Shown here in pieces: positions 38,130-52,500 of a DNA stretch of 64,000 bases. The translations under genes were made by a program, and so were the position numbers. How positions within the stretch are numbered: the stretch's first letter is position 1; each line of letters opens with the position of its first letter. The notes below the pieces were generated by a model. That model had not been told where the DNA came from. It did no database searches and was given only the letters and a program-made list of their open reading frames with translations. This DNA is from Alviniconcha marisindica (Eukaryota; Mollusca; Gastropoda; Provannidae), in the NCBI GenBank assembly GCA_018857735.1, contig JABMCL010001124.1, positions 698,501 through 762,500 of the forward strand. The letters run 5' to 3'.

Positions 38130-39516
38130 CCCCAACAGGCTGAGGGCGAGGTGAGTTCCGCATCCATTGTGCCCGGCAGTGGAGATTGATGGACTGAAGA
38201 TGCATGTGCTCAGGATTTGCCTCCAGTGTCTTCTCAGGCTTGTGAAATTGGTGCGCAGGGTAGGGTCTCAAGCTAAGAGACTCATTGGCAAAATTGCGCA
38301 CGTGGAATTTTTCATTCCGTGCACACACATGGTGCACACCTTTCGTTGTGTTCTAATGAAAGTCCCAGAAATGGACCTGATAGAAATATTTTTTATTACA
38401 CCTGTGGTGTGCTTGGAATGCTTTTTTCCCCCAGGTGGTTAATCTACAATGGTTTGCTGCACAGAAAGCAGTGGTAACGACCAAGTGATAATCCCACATG
38501 TTGTTTACTTGTTTTGGTGACAAATGGTTGGTTGAATCGCAGTTGATTTTCACTTTGCTGATAGATGATTGGCTGAAGTGAGGGTCAAACTGAGTCACAA
38601 GCTTATGCCTACCATTTTGGCTAAACGCATTGTCAAATTAGTTACCCGATGTTTACAGTTTGAGAACTCTGTTGATTCATGTAGCATCAGCCATCAGCTT
38701 GGACATTTAAAGTTTTTGGCAGAATTTATGAATGTAGGATAAAATATCAACAAGGCTGAACTCAAACTTTGATCACCAACTTTACACATATTGAAGCACA
38801 TAACAAAGATGAAGAAAAGAAAAGGAAATGTTTTTAAGGAAACTACTATCATCAATGATGATATGGAATTGTGGTGCGTCTGACTTTGGTTGTTCAGTTC
38901 CAAAGAACTGAAGAGCATTTCTGATGATCAGTATCAGAACACCTGTTTGATGTCAGCAAGTGTACGACATGTGCATGCCATCAGCAAAATTGGAAACTAG
39001 CAGTGCAAAATGTATGTCGATTTGCTAAACTCTATCACTGCAATTTTACTTCTTTTTGATGGACATGTCTGCAGGTACAACTATAAGGTGAGAATATTGA
39101 TCCATTTGAATCTATTTTGCAGATTCATCTAAAGGTGGATAGAAGTTTGCATTTGATTGAGATTCCTGTCATAAAAGTGTAAGAAACAGATTACGCAATG
39201 GGTTTTCTTTGTGGTTTACAGAGAAATAACAGACAAGTTGTGTACAATTTTGTTCTAGCCAGCTAGGCAAAGCTCACTGACTACAACGAAATTTACACAC
39301 CCTGTATTTCTTATTTCTTGGTGAACCACTCGAACACATTGTGTAAGCTCTATGAAAGCTAGAGTATGTTTAATGGGTTGCGTGCAGTTATTAAGAATGG
39401 ATGAGTCTGCATTCTTGTGTGTACACATCTGTGTAAATTACGTGTTCTTGTTCACAAGGAAGTGCAAGCATGTCCTTTGTAAAAATCTATGTGCAACTCA
39501 AAAAGAGCGATCAGTG

Positions 39517-39522
39517 AATAAA
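39517..39522 (+). terminator. Candidate METTL14 poly(A) signal
   Basis: AATAAA about 1.4 kb after the METTL14 stop, the nearest plus-strand hexamer before the opposing UQCRC2 3' end. Earlier variant signals may be used instead. Confidence 0.35.
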
Positions 39523-39681
39523 TCAGAACTGAAGTTTTTGCTGTGTACTGTTTTTCTTGCCTGTAACTTATTTTTGATTAGTGGGTTTCCAGTGGGTTCT
39601 TGAACGGCAGTGCCTGACAGCTGCTCACTCACATCCACAAACCTTACGACACAAGACATTACATATATGTTAAAAAACACA

Positions 39682-39687
39682 TTTATT
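39682..39687 (-). terminator. Candidate UQCRC2 poly(A) signal
   Basis: TTTATT on the plus strand, AATAAA on the minus strand, 450 bases after the UQCRC2 stop. A second AATAAA (near 39916-39921) lies closer to the stop, giving a shorter alternative 3' UTR of about 220 bases. Confidence 0.4.
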
Positions 39688-40136
39688 TGAACAAGAGTTG
39701 GTAAAATCTACCAACATATCCTGCCGTTAAATACTACAGTTTCACCGATGACACACGCTCAACATCAGTGTGCTGGCTGATTCATCACAGAACACAACTG
39801 TCACCCATTACAACAGTGACTACTATTTCTGGTACCTGAAAGTCCTTCTTTTGAATCTCTGTAGCAAATGAACTTTAGAAGAAGAAAAAAAAGTTTTTAC
39901 TTTCTAGTCCCAATTTATTTTTTCTTAACATCGCACATGCAACACACACTCCTTTAAAACCTGTTCCAACTAGAGGTTCCATGCCAGCAAGTATTCTGTG
40001 GAATCCCTGGCTTGCAATTCCCAGTCTGGCACATATTGATGTTCAGCAATACTCCACTGATGTGCTCCATGTCCACATATGCTGCTTTCTAACTGAGCCC
40101 GTAGATGGCAAAGTTGCTGGCCTAGCCACCGGTAAT

Positions 40137-43100
40137 TTACAATAGCAGGCTGTCGACATAGGGGATTTGTGACAGGTTGCCCACTGCAGCCATGCTGGGC
40201 TTGCTGTTCACCAATTTTTTGGCCACCTGCAACAGTTCATTCAGTAACCTCAGGTCGTGTTTCATGCCAACAATAATGACTGCTGAACCAGCAACAGTTC
40301 ATTCAATAACCCAAGGTCATGTTTCATGCCAACAACGGCTGCTGAACCCGCAACAGTTCATTCAATAACCCAAGGTCATGTTTCATGCCAACAACGACTG
40401 CTGAACCTGCAACAATTCATTCAATAACCCAAGGTCGTGTTGCATGCCAACAATGACTGCTGAACAAGTTGCAACAATTCATTCAATAACCCAAGGTCAT
40501 GTTGCATGCCAACAATAACGACTGCTGAACCTGCAACAATTCATTCAATGACCCAAGGTCATGTTGCATACCAACAATGACTGCTGAACCTGCAACAATT
40601 CATTCAATGACCCAAGGTCATGTTGCATGCCAACAATGACTGCTGAACCTGCAACAATTCAATAACCTAAGGTCAGGTAAACTGTCTTGTTTCATGCCAA
40701 CAATGACTGCTGAACCTGCAACAGTTCAGTAACCTAAGGTCAGGTAAGTTGTCTTGCTTCATGCTAACAGTAATGACTGCTGTACCTGCAACAGTTCATT
40801 CAATAACCCAAGGTTGTGTAAGCTGTCTTGCTTCATCAGTTCATGCTAACAATAGTGACTGCTGAACCTGCAGCAGTTCATTCAATAACCTAAGGTCAAA
40901 CAAGCCATCATGTTTCATGCCAACAATAATGACCGAACCAGTCATTACATATACTACTTGATTCAGCTAGTTTGTGCTGCTGGTAGTGTAAGTCTAGTGT
41001 GTTTCAAGCGTTATCCCCATCTGAACTGCACAGAGTGTAACATCTCACAACACAGCTACTTCTGGGTGAACTTCAGCAGATCACAATGAAAATCCAAAAC
41101 CTCATCCTATGCTTAGCTGCTGCATGCAGCATTGCTGGAGCAAAGCATGGACACGTTTGGCCAAGTGCTTGAAGCAGACTTACGGCAGCAACATCGGCAG
41201 TGTTGATGCTGTCCACGTATTTGAAGAGGTCCCCTGTGGACAGGATTTCTGCGCTGCCCAGAGCCTGCTCCCCTAGGTCTTGCAGCACAGCATCACTGCT
41301 CTCTCTGTACATGCTGATCTGGGCCTTCAGCTGGTGCCTGCAGTGCATGAGCAATGGCATTTTTGACACATGCACTAGTCTCTCTGCCTCTCATCTGTGA
41401 GACATGAACAATTGTGCATTGACACACAAAACTCCCAGCCTCTTGTCTTTTTGACCTCAGCAACAGAGCACTGACACAAACACATACGCAGTCTTCTCAA
41501 TCTGTGGTCTTTGGAAGATAAACAACAAAGTTTGTCACCTTGTGCAGCAAAATACCCCCTGTTGTAGGCCCAGATTACTTAAGTCACTGTAATTGTCAGC
41601 ATGCTATACATATATATGTCCACTGTGTTTGCACTAGTGATTATTAGTAATAGTACAATAACAGATCTAATTTGGTTGCAAAGGTATCAGTGGTACAGAA
41701 AAAATATGAATAATGATTCATAAACATTCAATGAAGTTCTGGACCATGGACATTTTATTTGCAAGTACTCAGGCACTAAACACTGAACAGAAAAATTATA
41801 GCCACAATCTGCCTCAGAGCTCACACACATCTTGCCACATTGTGCCATGGATCCTGTCTGTAAAATGTTAGAAATTAATCTCAACTATCATCTGTACCAT
41901 GGCAAAAAGCCCTGCAGATATTGTAGCTATCATCTCTCTTTTGAGCTCTTTATCTGAACTTTTTATCTGCCTTCAAAATTTTGTGTTGGCCAAACAGGTA
42001 CAAGAGGTCAAAATAAAAAAAATAAGAGGTTTTGTTTCAGTACACCCAGTTGGTTTCATATTGAAATCAGCACTCAAGTTTCATGAAAACATGAGTATCA
42101 GCAAGACTGGATGTACAAACAATGTCAAGTGTCATGGTTCACCTGCACAAGGTGTGCCCGCTCACTGCCTGAGAAAAACACACCAAATGTGACTGCGGGC
42201 ATCGGGCCAGCTGTGACACTTGGAATGTGTATCTGATCCCATTCACTACCAACCAGGCATTTTCTAAATTCAAAAGAAATCCAACAGGACATCCTAAAAC
42301 CAAATCATTTCTTGAGGCTTTTATTTGGATCTTTTGCTGCTGTTAACCAAGTCAGCCCTGATATAACCTTATGTCAAAGCACCAACTAACTGGCAACCCA
42401 AAGCTGCTTTGAGAGCACTAATTCCTTTATGGTCACTGTTGTAAGAGCAAATAAGCAAACAGTCCAGGAGAACCTGCCTTGAGCAACTTCCCCAACAAAA
42501 AGAAAGATTAGACCCCTGGATTGTAAGGATGAGTTCAATTCACTGCCAGTGGTTTAATGCCATGTTTGTTTCCAAACTGGTGGTAGGGGAAAATCAAAAA
42601 CCTTACAGGATTATCCTTTTTCACAACCACGGAAGCTAAACATCAATAAAAGGTTCTTTCTGAGTGAGAAGTTGCTCTCAGCAGATTCCACAGTGCAATG
42701 CATATACTGACTTGGCTCTGGCCACTTCCTTCTCTTCCAGTCCAGTCTTGGTGATGCTGGCAAACTGTTTGAAGGCGGCACGCAAGACCTGCAACACACA
42801 TTAGTGTTATCCACATTTCTGCTCCTGAGATGTACTACCACTTTCTAAATTTACTTTCATTTATTACTATGTGTTCAATATTCATCTTTGTGTAAAAGTT
42901 CACAAATCTTGTCTTGTCTTAGTATTACTAATATGAAAAATTCAAATGATCACAAGTTCAGATGCTACTTCCCCATAGTAATATTAAATGGAAGATGTAT
43001 TCAGACTTGCAGAATTTCTTTTGAATAACACTGGGAATACATGTATTTCTTGGTTCTTATACATGTGGTTTATAATGTTAAATGCGGAGCAAAATAGTAA

Positions 43101-43481
43101 ATTTTCCTTGCTTTTCATTAACTATTTTGAAATAACTTGCTGAAAGAAAAGCAATGAAACTTCACAATTTTAAACAGATTTTTGTTTTCTCGTGTTAGTC
43201 TACACTTATAAAGTTATATGCTGTATTGGAAAAACAAAACAAAAATGTTTTTTTGTTTTATTTTAGTCAACACTTATAAAGAGTTATATGCTATAGTGGA
43301 AAAAACAAACAAAAAAACTCCATGCTACACCTAGACTGTCCACACAATAACACAAAGAGCTCACCTTCTCAATTTCTTTGGCCTGTGCAATGGCATAGAA
43401 ACCAAACAGACCATTGTCTGTGTAGTTGGCATTTATGCAAGATATCTGAAACAAGCATCATTTTGTGTGAATATCTATATC

Positions 43482-43516
<35 letters not shown>

Positions 43517-46500
43517 TGTCAAACCCCTGTGTGTGTATGTTGTGTGTGTGTACATTTGTGTAAAAGAATGTGTACACGCCTTGGACTATCACAGGTCAGG
43601 CACACTAAGTGCCCCTTAGTATTACTATTATGTCAATAATGAACTAATGGCAACCATTTGTCAGCCATGCCAGGGTGACTTAACAAGGACCTTTTCTTTC
43701 ATTTTGTGTCTACGCATGTATCTCTGTGTGTGTTCTCAAACCCCTGTGCATGTGTGTTGTGTGTGTGTGTCCATTTGACTTCTAAATATACATGTATGTG
43801 TAAAAGAATTTGTAAGTGCTTTGGGCTATCACAGGTCAGGCACACTAAGTGCCCATCAGTCTTACATTATCCCCAATCAATAATACATTAATGGTCATCC
43901 ACTTCACTGTGGGTATTTGCACATAAAGAAGACGAAGAAGATTAGATTGAGGGTAAGAATAGAGGTGGCACCAACTGCATACCAACTTGACTATTCTGTG
44001 TGCAATTGTGTATGCGAGTAATGAAATGCACACATCTGTAGGCCCTCTGTAAGTGCTCCAGGCTCTTACGAGACAGGGCACCATAAATAATCTATCGTTA
44101 TTATTTTCAGACACTGTATTATTCACAATTAACCACCAGCCACCAGTACCCAGGCCACTTACAGCAAAGGGCTTTGAGGTGGCGCAGGCCACAGCCTGGG
44201 TGAGGCGGGCCGTTGCTGTCCCTGAGCTGTACTTGATGGATGGCCCCATGCCCATCACGTTCTGCAGGACTGCAGCATGCAGCAAGTCCTTTCCTGCCAG
44301 GCTGCAACAAGCCAACACCTTCACTAGTTGACACTGCGTAACACACGTAGAGCATACACTGCGTAACACAGCCAGAACATGCAGGTAAAACCAGCATCCT
44401 CACTAGCTGACACTGCTTCACACCACACACAAACACACAACATACAGGTAAAACCAGAATCCTCACTAGCTGACACTGCCTAACACACAGAACATACAGG
44501 TAAAACCAACACCCTCACTAGCTGACAATGCTTAGTAAGTAAGTAACTTGGTGTTTTATGCCCAGTCAACCTGACACTACTTAACACACAGACCACACAG
44601 GTAAAACCAACATCCTCACTAGCTGACACTCCTTGACACACACAGAATGTATAGGTAAAGCCAATATCCTCACTAGTAGTAGTTGAGACTGCTTAAGACA
44701 CAGACCATACAGGTAATACACCCTCACTAGTTGACACTACTTGACACACACAGACCATATAGGTAAAACCAACATCCTAACCAGCTGACAATACTTAACA
44801 CACACAGAACATACAGGTAAAACCAACATCCTCACTAGTTTACGCTACACAACACACACAGAACATAAGGGAAACCCAACATCTTCACGAGCTGACGCTA
44901 CTCAACACACACAGAACAGACAGGTAAAATAAATATCCTAACTAGTTAACACTACTGATAACTGAATACACGCAGACCATACAGGTAAAACCAACATCCT
45001 CACCAGCTGACAATTACAAGTAAAATGTATAGTGTTTTTGTTTCACTGCGTACATCAAGAGCACAGCTCTTTTTTAAATGAAATGCGATGAACAAGTAAA
45101 TTATACCATGTGACCACATTACCTTTTAGTTGCTACTGTTGAAAAACAATGAGTTACCCCAAGTTATGCTGCAGAAGTTCACTGACACTTTTGTTTAGAA
45201 CAGGTTTCAAACTGGAGAAGGATATGACTTCAACTAAGGTATTGCGGCATCACCAACAGGGCCACTTTAGCAACAGACCCTGCCAATGAACTGCCACTAA
45301 TGCTGAAGTCCCACACAAAGCTCACCCCCATTGCATCTCGCATTAAATGTAATTACAGTTCATCATTTTTATAGTTATTTGATATATCAGGGTGGGGCAG
45401 TTCCGGACTTGCATTTAGGACTATGTATTACCTTCTCTGTGAAGAGATCTAGGACCTAACCTCCCAGATTATTTATCTGAGATCTTGACAACCGAAATCA
45501 AATTGTTTGATATGAACTGTGACTAAGCTAAGATGCTCTTTCAAATCAGTCTCTGCTGGTTCTTTTGAATGAAAGAAACAAAACAAACAAAAACAAAACA
45601 ACACCACCACAAACCCAGCAAAACAGAAATCATCTTTAAGAATTTACAGGTCTCATAAACTAGATAAAAACAATACTGTGACTGAGGCCCTCTCTCTTTT
45701 TCTATTGTTGAATGACAGTCAACTTGTCTTGCTAACACTGGATTTGCACCCTATCTTTATAACCTTAAAAATGGCAGAACATTACATTTTTGACAGTAAC
45801 AAAATTACATGATTTCAAAATTTACTCTTTAAAGTACAACATGGCATGGAACTAATTGCACTCCATAATGATTCACTTCCAATGAGAAATGCAGAAGTAA
45901 TCTGATCCATGAATAAAAGAAAGACAATTAAAATAGAGGTGGAAATCTGACTGAAGAAGAAACATGCAAGCATAAAAGTAAAATAAATTGTCAATAAAAT
46001 GATACATCTACATGTATAAAAACACACACACAAAAGATTAAGGAACAACACAACACACCCAAAGCCCATCATCACCACAAACAACTATACAGAAACCAAA
46101 CACATCCTGAAAAACATACATTCACACTGGACAGAGATAGGCACAGTCATGAAATATAAAACAATCATTAACAATCACAACATGCTAAGGTTAAATTCTC
46201 CCTTTTGTCTTTGGCATCAGTCTTACACTTCTCCCCCATTTATATATATATATATATATACACCCATTTTTTAAATTTTTTTTTGAGGGGGTGGAGAGGG
46301 GAGAAAACTGTTTAACAAGACTTTGGTCTAAAATCTTTCTGCTGAGTATTAGGGCAGCACAGACATCAATCAGCTGGTCAACTACTGTTCATGCTTCAAG
46401 TTCATGTTGTAGAAAGTTATTGCTTCACACTTATGCAAGCACCATGGGCCTCATTCAGAGCATCGCTTGACATAGGTCTGAACACCACTTCACACTGAAG

Positions 46501-49500
46501 CCATGTATTATGTAGACATGCCATACATTTTGCTTAATATCCTCAGATGCTAAAGAACATATCAGGGGCAGTCTGTAAAACAATCTGGTGTTGGATAGAA
46601 ATTCATGCAGGAGACGTTCCTGCTTTAAATTTACACAAGAGCTCAAGGCCTATTCTCTTTCAGACTATTGCTTTGCATATTCCTCATCCTACACCACCAC
46701 TTAATGCTGAACCCATAATTCATTAACACCTTATAGTACATCTTGTAATGCTTATTTATGGCCACTTTACTAAGCACTTCTCTCCCTGCTACTGCTTTTG
46801 AAAAGGAGGTGGAATGAGATTCACAACCACTTCTGCCATCTTTACCAGCTGAGCTGGATCATCTGATTTTGTCTGGATTGTCTAATTTCACATGGTCAAG
46901 TCTCTTCATCCCAACCCTCCGAGTCTGGCCTGCACTGCATCATGCATGTGTGATCACATTATATGAATGCGAACTAGAAAAACACACACACAAAATCCAC
47001 CCCACAACTTGAAAAATGACCTCTCAGAGGCTCTTCTTAATTTGACATCAGTTATGAAACCATGACTGTCATTTAGCTCTAGTTAGCATGGAATCAACAC
47101 ACACGGGAGTTAATTAGCTCTTGAAATATGTAACACAAGTACGACAACAAAGACCCGAGTTGCCTACGGTAACTCGCACCTAGCATGCATGTACATACAA
47201 GGTACAAAAACTCCACCAGAAAAAGCAGATGCAAAATTAAGGCCCCAGTCCACTTTTGACCAATGGCATACATACACCCAATACATACACGATGAGCTGC
47301 TATGGGAATAGACACACTTTGATGTCTTTAGTGATGTCCTGTGTCATCAGTGACATTATCTCATGAAGTGATATAACAGCTCTTGTCCTTTTTCCGTCAA
47401 GCCAGTAATAATGCTACCAACGCCACGGTTTCTTTATCACCGGGGTCTGCCATTCAATATTCACTGAGGGCTGTCATCCACAACCACGCCTCCATCAAAC
47501 GCTGCCTGAATGTGGGGCTGTGCGGGCTGCATCAGCAGCTGCCATCCTATGTCTGCATGTAATACCATTGCTTGAAAGTGTCCCTAACAATGCTGATAGA
47601 GGCTTTTGCCACCACTGCTAACCCTGCCCCAAATCACACTATGACATGGTCTTCCACCTCTTATGTGAGTCAAAGAGCTAGGTCAGTGGGTGCAGTACAT
47701 AAGAAGTGAGACTGACACTGACAAAGGTGGAGAGTTCACATACCGGCCTTTCTTTCCAAATGAACCCGTGCTTTGAAAATGAGAAATAGAGGATAAAGAA
47801 AACATAGATGATGTGGGAGATAATAAACTTTAAAAAAAAAAAGGACACCCCCTCAGCTTTAAATATGTTCAGTTTTTTTTTTTTAACTAGCCCCCCCCCC
47901 CCCCGTTTCGCTTTAAATATGTTCAGTTTTTTAACTAGCATAACAACTATAAGGTAGCCACATCACAGTAGGCAGCTGTGCAGGTAATACAATAAAGAAC
48001 AATTAAGAATAAACAAAACAAATCAGAGGGATCTGACCAATACTTGAAAAATCCTTAAATTTCAAAGCTGAATCAACACAAAACTGACAAAATCCTTTGC
48101 AACAAACTGACCAAATGGCTTTAAGTTCAAATCTCAGTTTGGACACTGATGGGCACTTAACATAAATTCCAGTCAAAAAAAGAGGGAAAAAAAGAGAGGA
48201 CAAAACAATTCCAGCTTGTTGAGGAAGAAACAGCTGCCAGTAGATGAAGTGATTTAATAAACATACAGTTTTGAATATGACAAGCACATACTACTGCTGT
48301 GCTAGCTTGTTACAGAAATTTACCAGCTACCATATAAAACCACACTACTTACATGCTGCAGCAAAACCCTGGCATAGAATCACAGTAGGTGAGCCCAAAA
48401 CTTCCTAAAACTAATGCAAACTAGAAAGAATGATGCACAAAGAATGTCATGGAAGCCGTTCTCAATCCAACAGCAAGACCAAGAAAAAGCTTGTAACACT
48501 AACAGTGTGTGTGTCAGACAACTCTAATAGCATGCCCTAAAACATGTCAACTAACCTGGGTCCCTGTACAGCCACGGCCGCGTATGTCAGCTCACCTCCA
48601 GTGTCCATACGCATCTCACCTGAAACCAAAGCCTATTCATGCAAAACGTTTGCCATCACTAGTGTTATGCTGCGTGTATTCTTCTTCAGTATTGCAGCTA
48701 ACCGCTAGACTAGACCACCACAGTGGCGCAGGGAAATTAAAACCATAGCAACTGAACAAGCCCACACTTTAAAAAAAAGAAAGAGGCAATCTCTCCACTT
48801 TTTTGTAAATGCCAAGTCATCAAGGGATTCGGAGCATTAGAAATGCATTTATTATTATTACTTTGTGAAAGGCAAGGGTACCAAGCTGTGTCCCTTCAAA
48901 AATTACTAACATCACCAAATACACAACTTCATTTGATTAACTGTCCGATCATCTAGCCTCCACTGCATCAATGAAGTAAAAACAACAACAACAAAAGGTC
49001 CAAAACACCCAGTCAATAAACCAGTGAAGGGTCATGATCACAGACCAATCTTCTGCACCTCTGAATGAAGAACGTACCTCCATGGTACTTGGCCTTGTCG
49101 TTGGCAATCTCAGCGGCAGCGAAAGGTGTCAAGCTCTTAGCCTGAGACAGCAGCTCATCGTGGTCTACCCCCACGCCCACCAGTGCTATGCGGTTGGTGG
49201 AGATGTAGGTCTTCATGAAGTGCAGCAGCTGTTCCGGACTGTACTTGCCAATCATGTACTCGGGTGCATACAGCGAGCGCCCCAAGGTGTCTCTGAAGGC
49301 AGCCTGGTGCAGCAGGTCATACACCCCTGGTGGAAGCAAGTGAATGCAAATGCTGGACACAGGCTTGAAACTCCCACCCACCTGGTGCTCCATGACCACT
49401 ACAACTGGCTGTAGATCAGTGCAGATCTCCTTTCCACTGGTCTGCCTGACCACTAATTTCTATTAGAAATATCAAGCCGTTTCTCAGCCCTTATCAGAGT

Positions 49501-52500
49501 GATAAAGATGTCTTTATCTCTGTGGCCAATATCCTGACTACTTTACAGAACAACTGTCTACAGTGACGAAAGTGAACACACCACAAGCCATAAAAACAAA
49601 AAAAGTCTCTTTAAAAAACCAGTGCTTCTGGCCCATCTTTCCCACTGGTGGTTCACTTGTTTTTGAGGACAAATCTCAGGGAACACGTAAAGTTTGTGAT
49701 TTACCAGTCCCCAGGCCATGTGAAAAGTTTTAAGGAATTTCTAGCGCTTTGGGCATGTACCATTAGGCACTGATGCAATATATTTGTTGACTTTTCATCA
49801 TTTATATTTTGTAAGGAACTAACATATCATCCTATCTGAGCAACAGGTAGGCATCTGAACATAAGGGAGATTTGTGATTTGTTTCAGTTACGTGAGCATC
49901 TCTTCACGCTCTGTAACATGTAAAGTGTTAGCTGCCCTAGCTTACTTATTTACTAACATTTCATCAAGTACCATTCTGCATCTAAACAATATAGCATAAT
50001 CATAATTACATCTGTTGACACACCATCAACTTGTGCGCTATATTTTGGTATCAGATTCTGAAACATCAATTTTGACAGAAATTTAAAAAATCTGTTACCC
50101 CCAAAAACTGCCCTAGATAGTACAGTTTAACTCGTCTAAAGAATGACTCACACTGCTAATCAACTGACTGAATTCTGTCTACTGATGAACAAAATTGATG
50201 TCTGTATTCACTGGTTGGGATGGAAGCAATAAAAGAAGAGATCAGTTCAAGCTCAGCTCAAAGCCAATGATTGCCAAGATCCAAAATTAATCACGTAGCT
50301 GACACCACGGACTAAAATACAATACTGTAGCAAAACACTAGGACCAAACATGAGAACTTTGCAACTCATCCTCTGGGGAATATGCTCTGGGGAAGCACAT
50401 ATTGTGGAATTTGAGTGACCCAAAAGGTAAATTTTCATTTTTATGCATTTATTATGAATAAAGTTCTTTTGTATAATTTACATATGGACCACCAGTGGCT
50501 ATCAACACTGAACGCATTTATTACACATGAAACCACCTGTAAACCACATACACAATCTCCAATCCTACTCTTACTTTCAGCACCCCCCCCCCTCCATACA
50601 CACGCACACACATCCTGGAACAGTGTGTTTTGAGTACTGACAAACATTGGGCTGGGTCTTGAGCGTGGCCAGGTCCAGACTGAGGTGCTTCTGCACCTCT
50701 GCAAGCTCCCAGGGCTTGAAGGCAGGTGCTGTGGTGACCTGCGTCAGCGTCTTCATCACCAGATCTCTAAACACACAACACAAGCAGCACGGGTTCAGAT
50801 GCAGGCAACGTATCAGCAAGGAAAGTGCTTAACATGTAAACCCTCTTTCCTGAGCACTGTATTTATGAGAAATTCGAAGATCCAGCCAGAGGCAATGGAA
50901 CAGAAAAACCAACATACTGAAGCTGTCAATTAAGCAGAAGCCAAGTACAGTGTATACTTCTTTTCTTCTTCTCAAACTGTTACTGAATATTTATGTTGCC
51001 AGAACATTACATACATATTTATAACAGTTGTTCTCTGAGTATTAAAAATGCAATGTCCAACACTGCTTGATGTGACTGTGAGTGTGACGCGGTATGTTTA
51101 GCCATAAACATACTTTTTCTGATGAGATAATAACCTTGAATGGATCATGGAAAAATTGAAAAAGGCAAAGATTACAATATCTGTAGCTCACATATCCCAG
51201 CCAAAACAAAAACACCTTTGGAACCAGCCCAGGGGGAATGAAAGAGAGAAAAAGAGAAGAAGAAAACAACAACAAAACCAGAAAGAATATATTTGACTTA
51301 CAAGTCATCACGAAGGCAGTCGATTTTGTAGAACAGATACTCCCTAGTAGAAGAACATCTGAAAAGAAAACACGGCTATGAAACACTACTGTAATATTTT
51401 GTATAGCAGGACATTAAGAAACATACCACATACTACTTAATGATGGAACAAATCTGCACTAGCATAGAACACTGCACTTAGTCAGGGTGTCTAGTGTGTT
51501 ATTTAATTAAATTCTTCTTTCTTTTGAAAACAAGACATTTCAAGATTTGCCCAGTATAAATAAACTTCATCACTTTGCTTGGGTTTAGTTATCTGCTGTC
51601 AGTCTTACATTTGCAATTTGTCAAAATTGTACAATTCATTTATTTTTTTAAACCCTCTATTTATTATGTCAGTGTCTAACTGTTTTAAAATATGCTAATT
51701 GTCTATTTAGCTTTGCAAATAAAATGTCACCTCATCTCTGTACAATCTGCTTTAGCAGAGACTGAAAATGTGAAGAAAACTTACGTGAATTCTGCTCCAG
51801 CCTGTTCAAGACTCCTTGTGATGTGGAACGAGGACAGTTTTTGTGTACTCTGCAAATGTAATGAGTAAGACATTACTCATTAGGCAAAATTGCCCATGAC
51901 ATGTTTTGTTTGGCCCATTAGTTATGATCTGCAAACACTTTTTAAATCTAGTACTATGACTAATCAATCTAGATTTCTCCACGGACATACAGGTATGTTT
52001 TTATGATTTCAACATCCTGTAAATTAGTTTCAAAGTGCAGATACTTGCCATTCCTGTTAACTGCCCATGGCTGACTCATCCATGGATCCTTACCGCCTAC
52101 ACTATGATTGTGTCCTTATTGCTTCACAGCCTGTCTGGATTCTGTCCCGTCTCAAAATTTCACCTGCACGCCATTTATTTGTGTTGAGAATATTTTCATG
52201 ATGAAATACTTCACCACTGCAGCTCACAGAGGCAAATACCAACACAGCATTGCGAGGCTTGTAGCCTCGTTTCTGCTATTGCTTACTACTTCCGGCGATG
52301 TCTTTTGTTCGAAGTTCGGTCAAGTTTGAGATGCTGTGAATTTTCAAAGTCGCGAGATGGACATGCGACAGATGCGCGAATATAAACAAAAGCCCTACTG
52401 TTAGCAATGGCATTGGAGCTTCATCCTTCGAGATCTGAACTGCAAATTTGGCTCAGTCGTTTACCATGGGCACCCTAACAAACTCATGGAGCTTCACCGT

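Larger units (their letters stand above)
38130..40136. other. Convergent 3' intergenic region
   Basis: Holds the presumed 3' UTRs of METTL14 (plus) and UQCRC2 (minus). No further coding frame with support. Confidence 0.6.
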
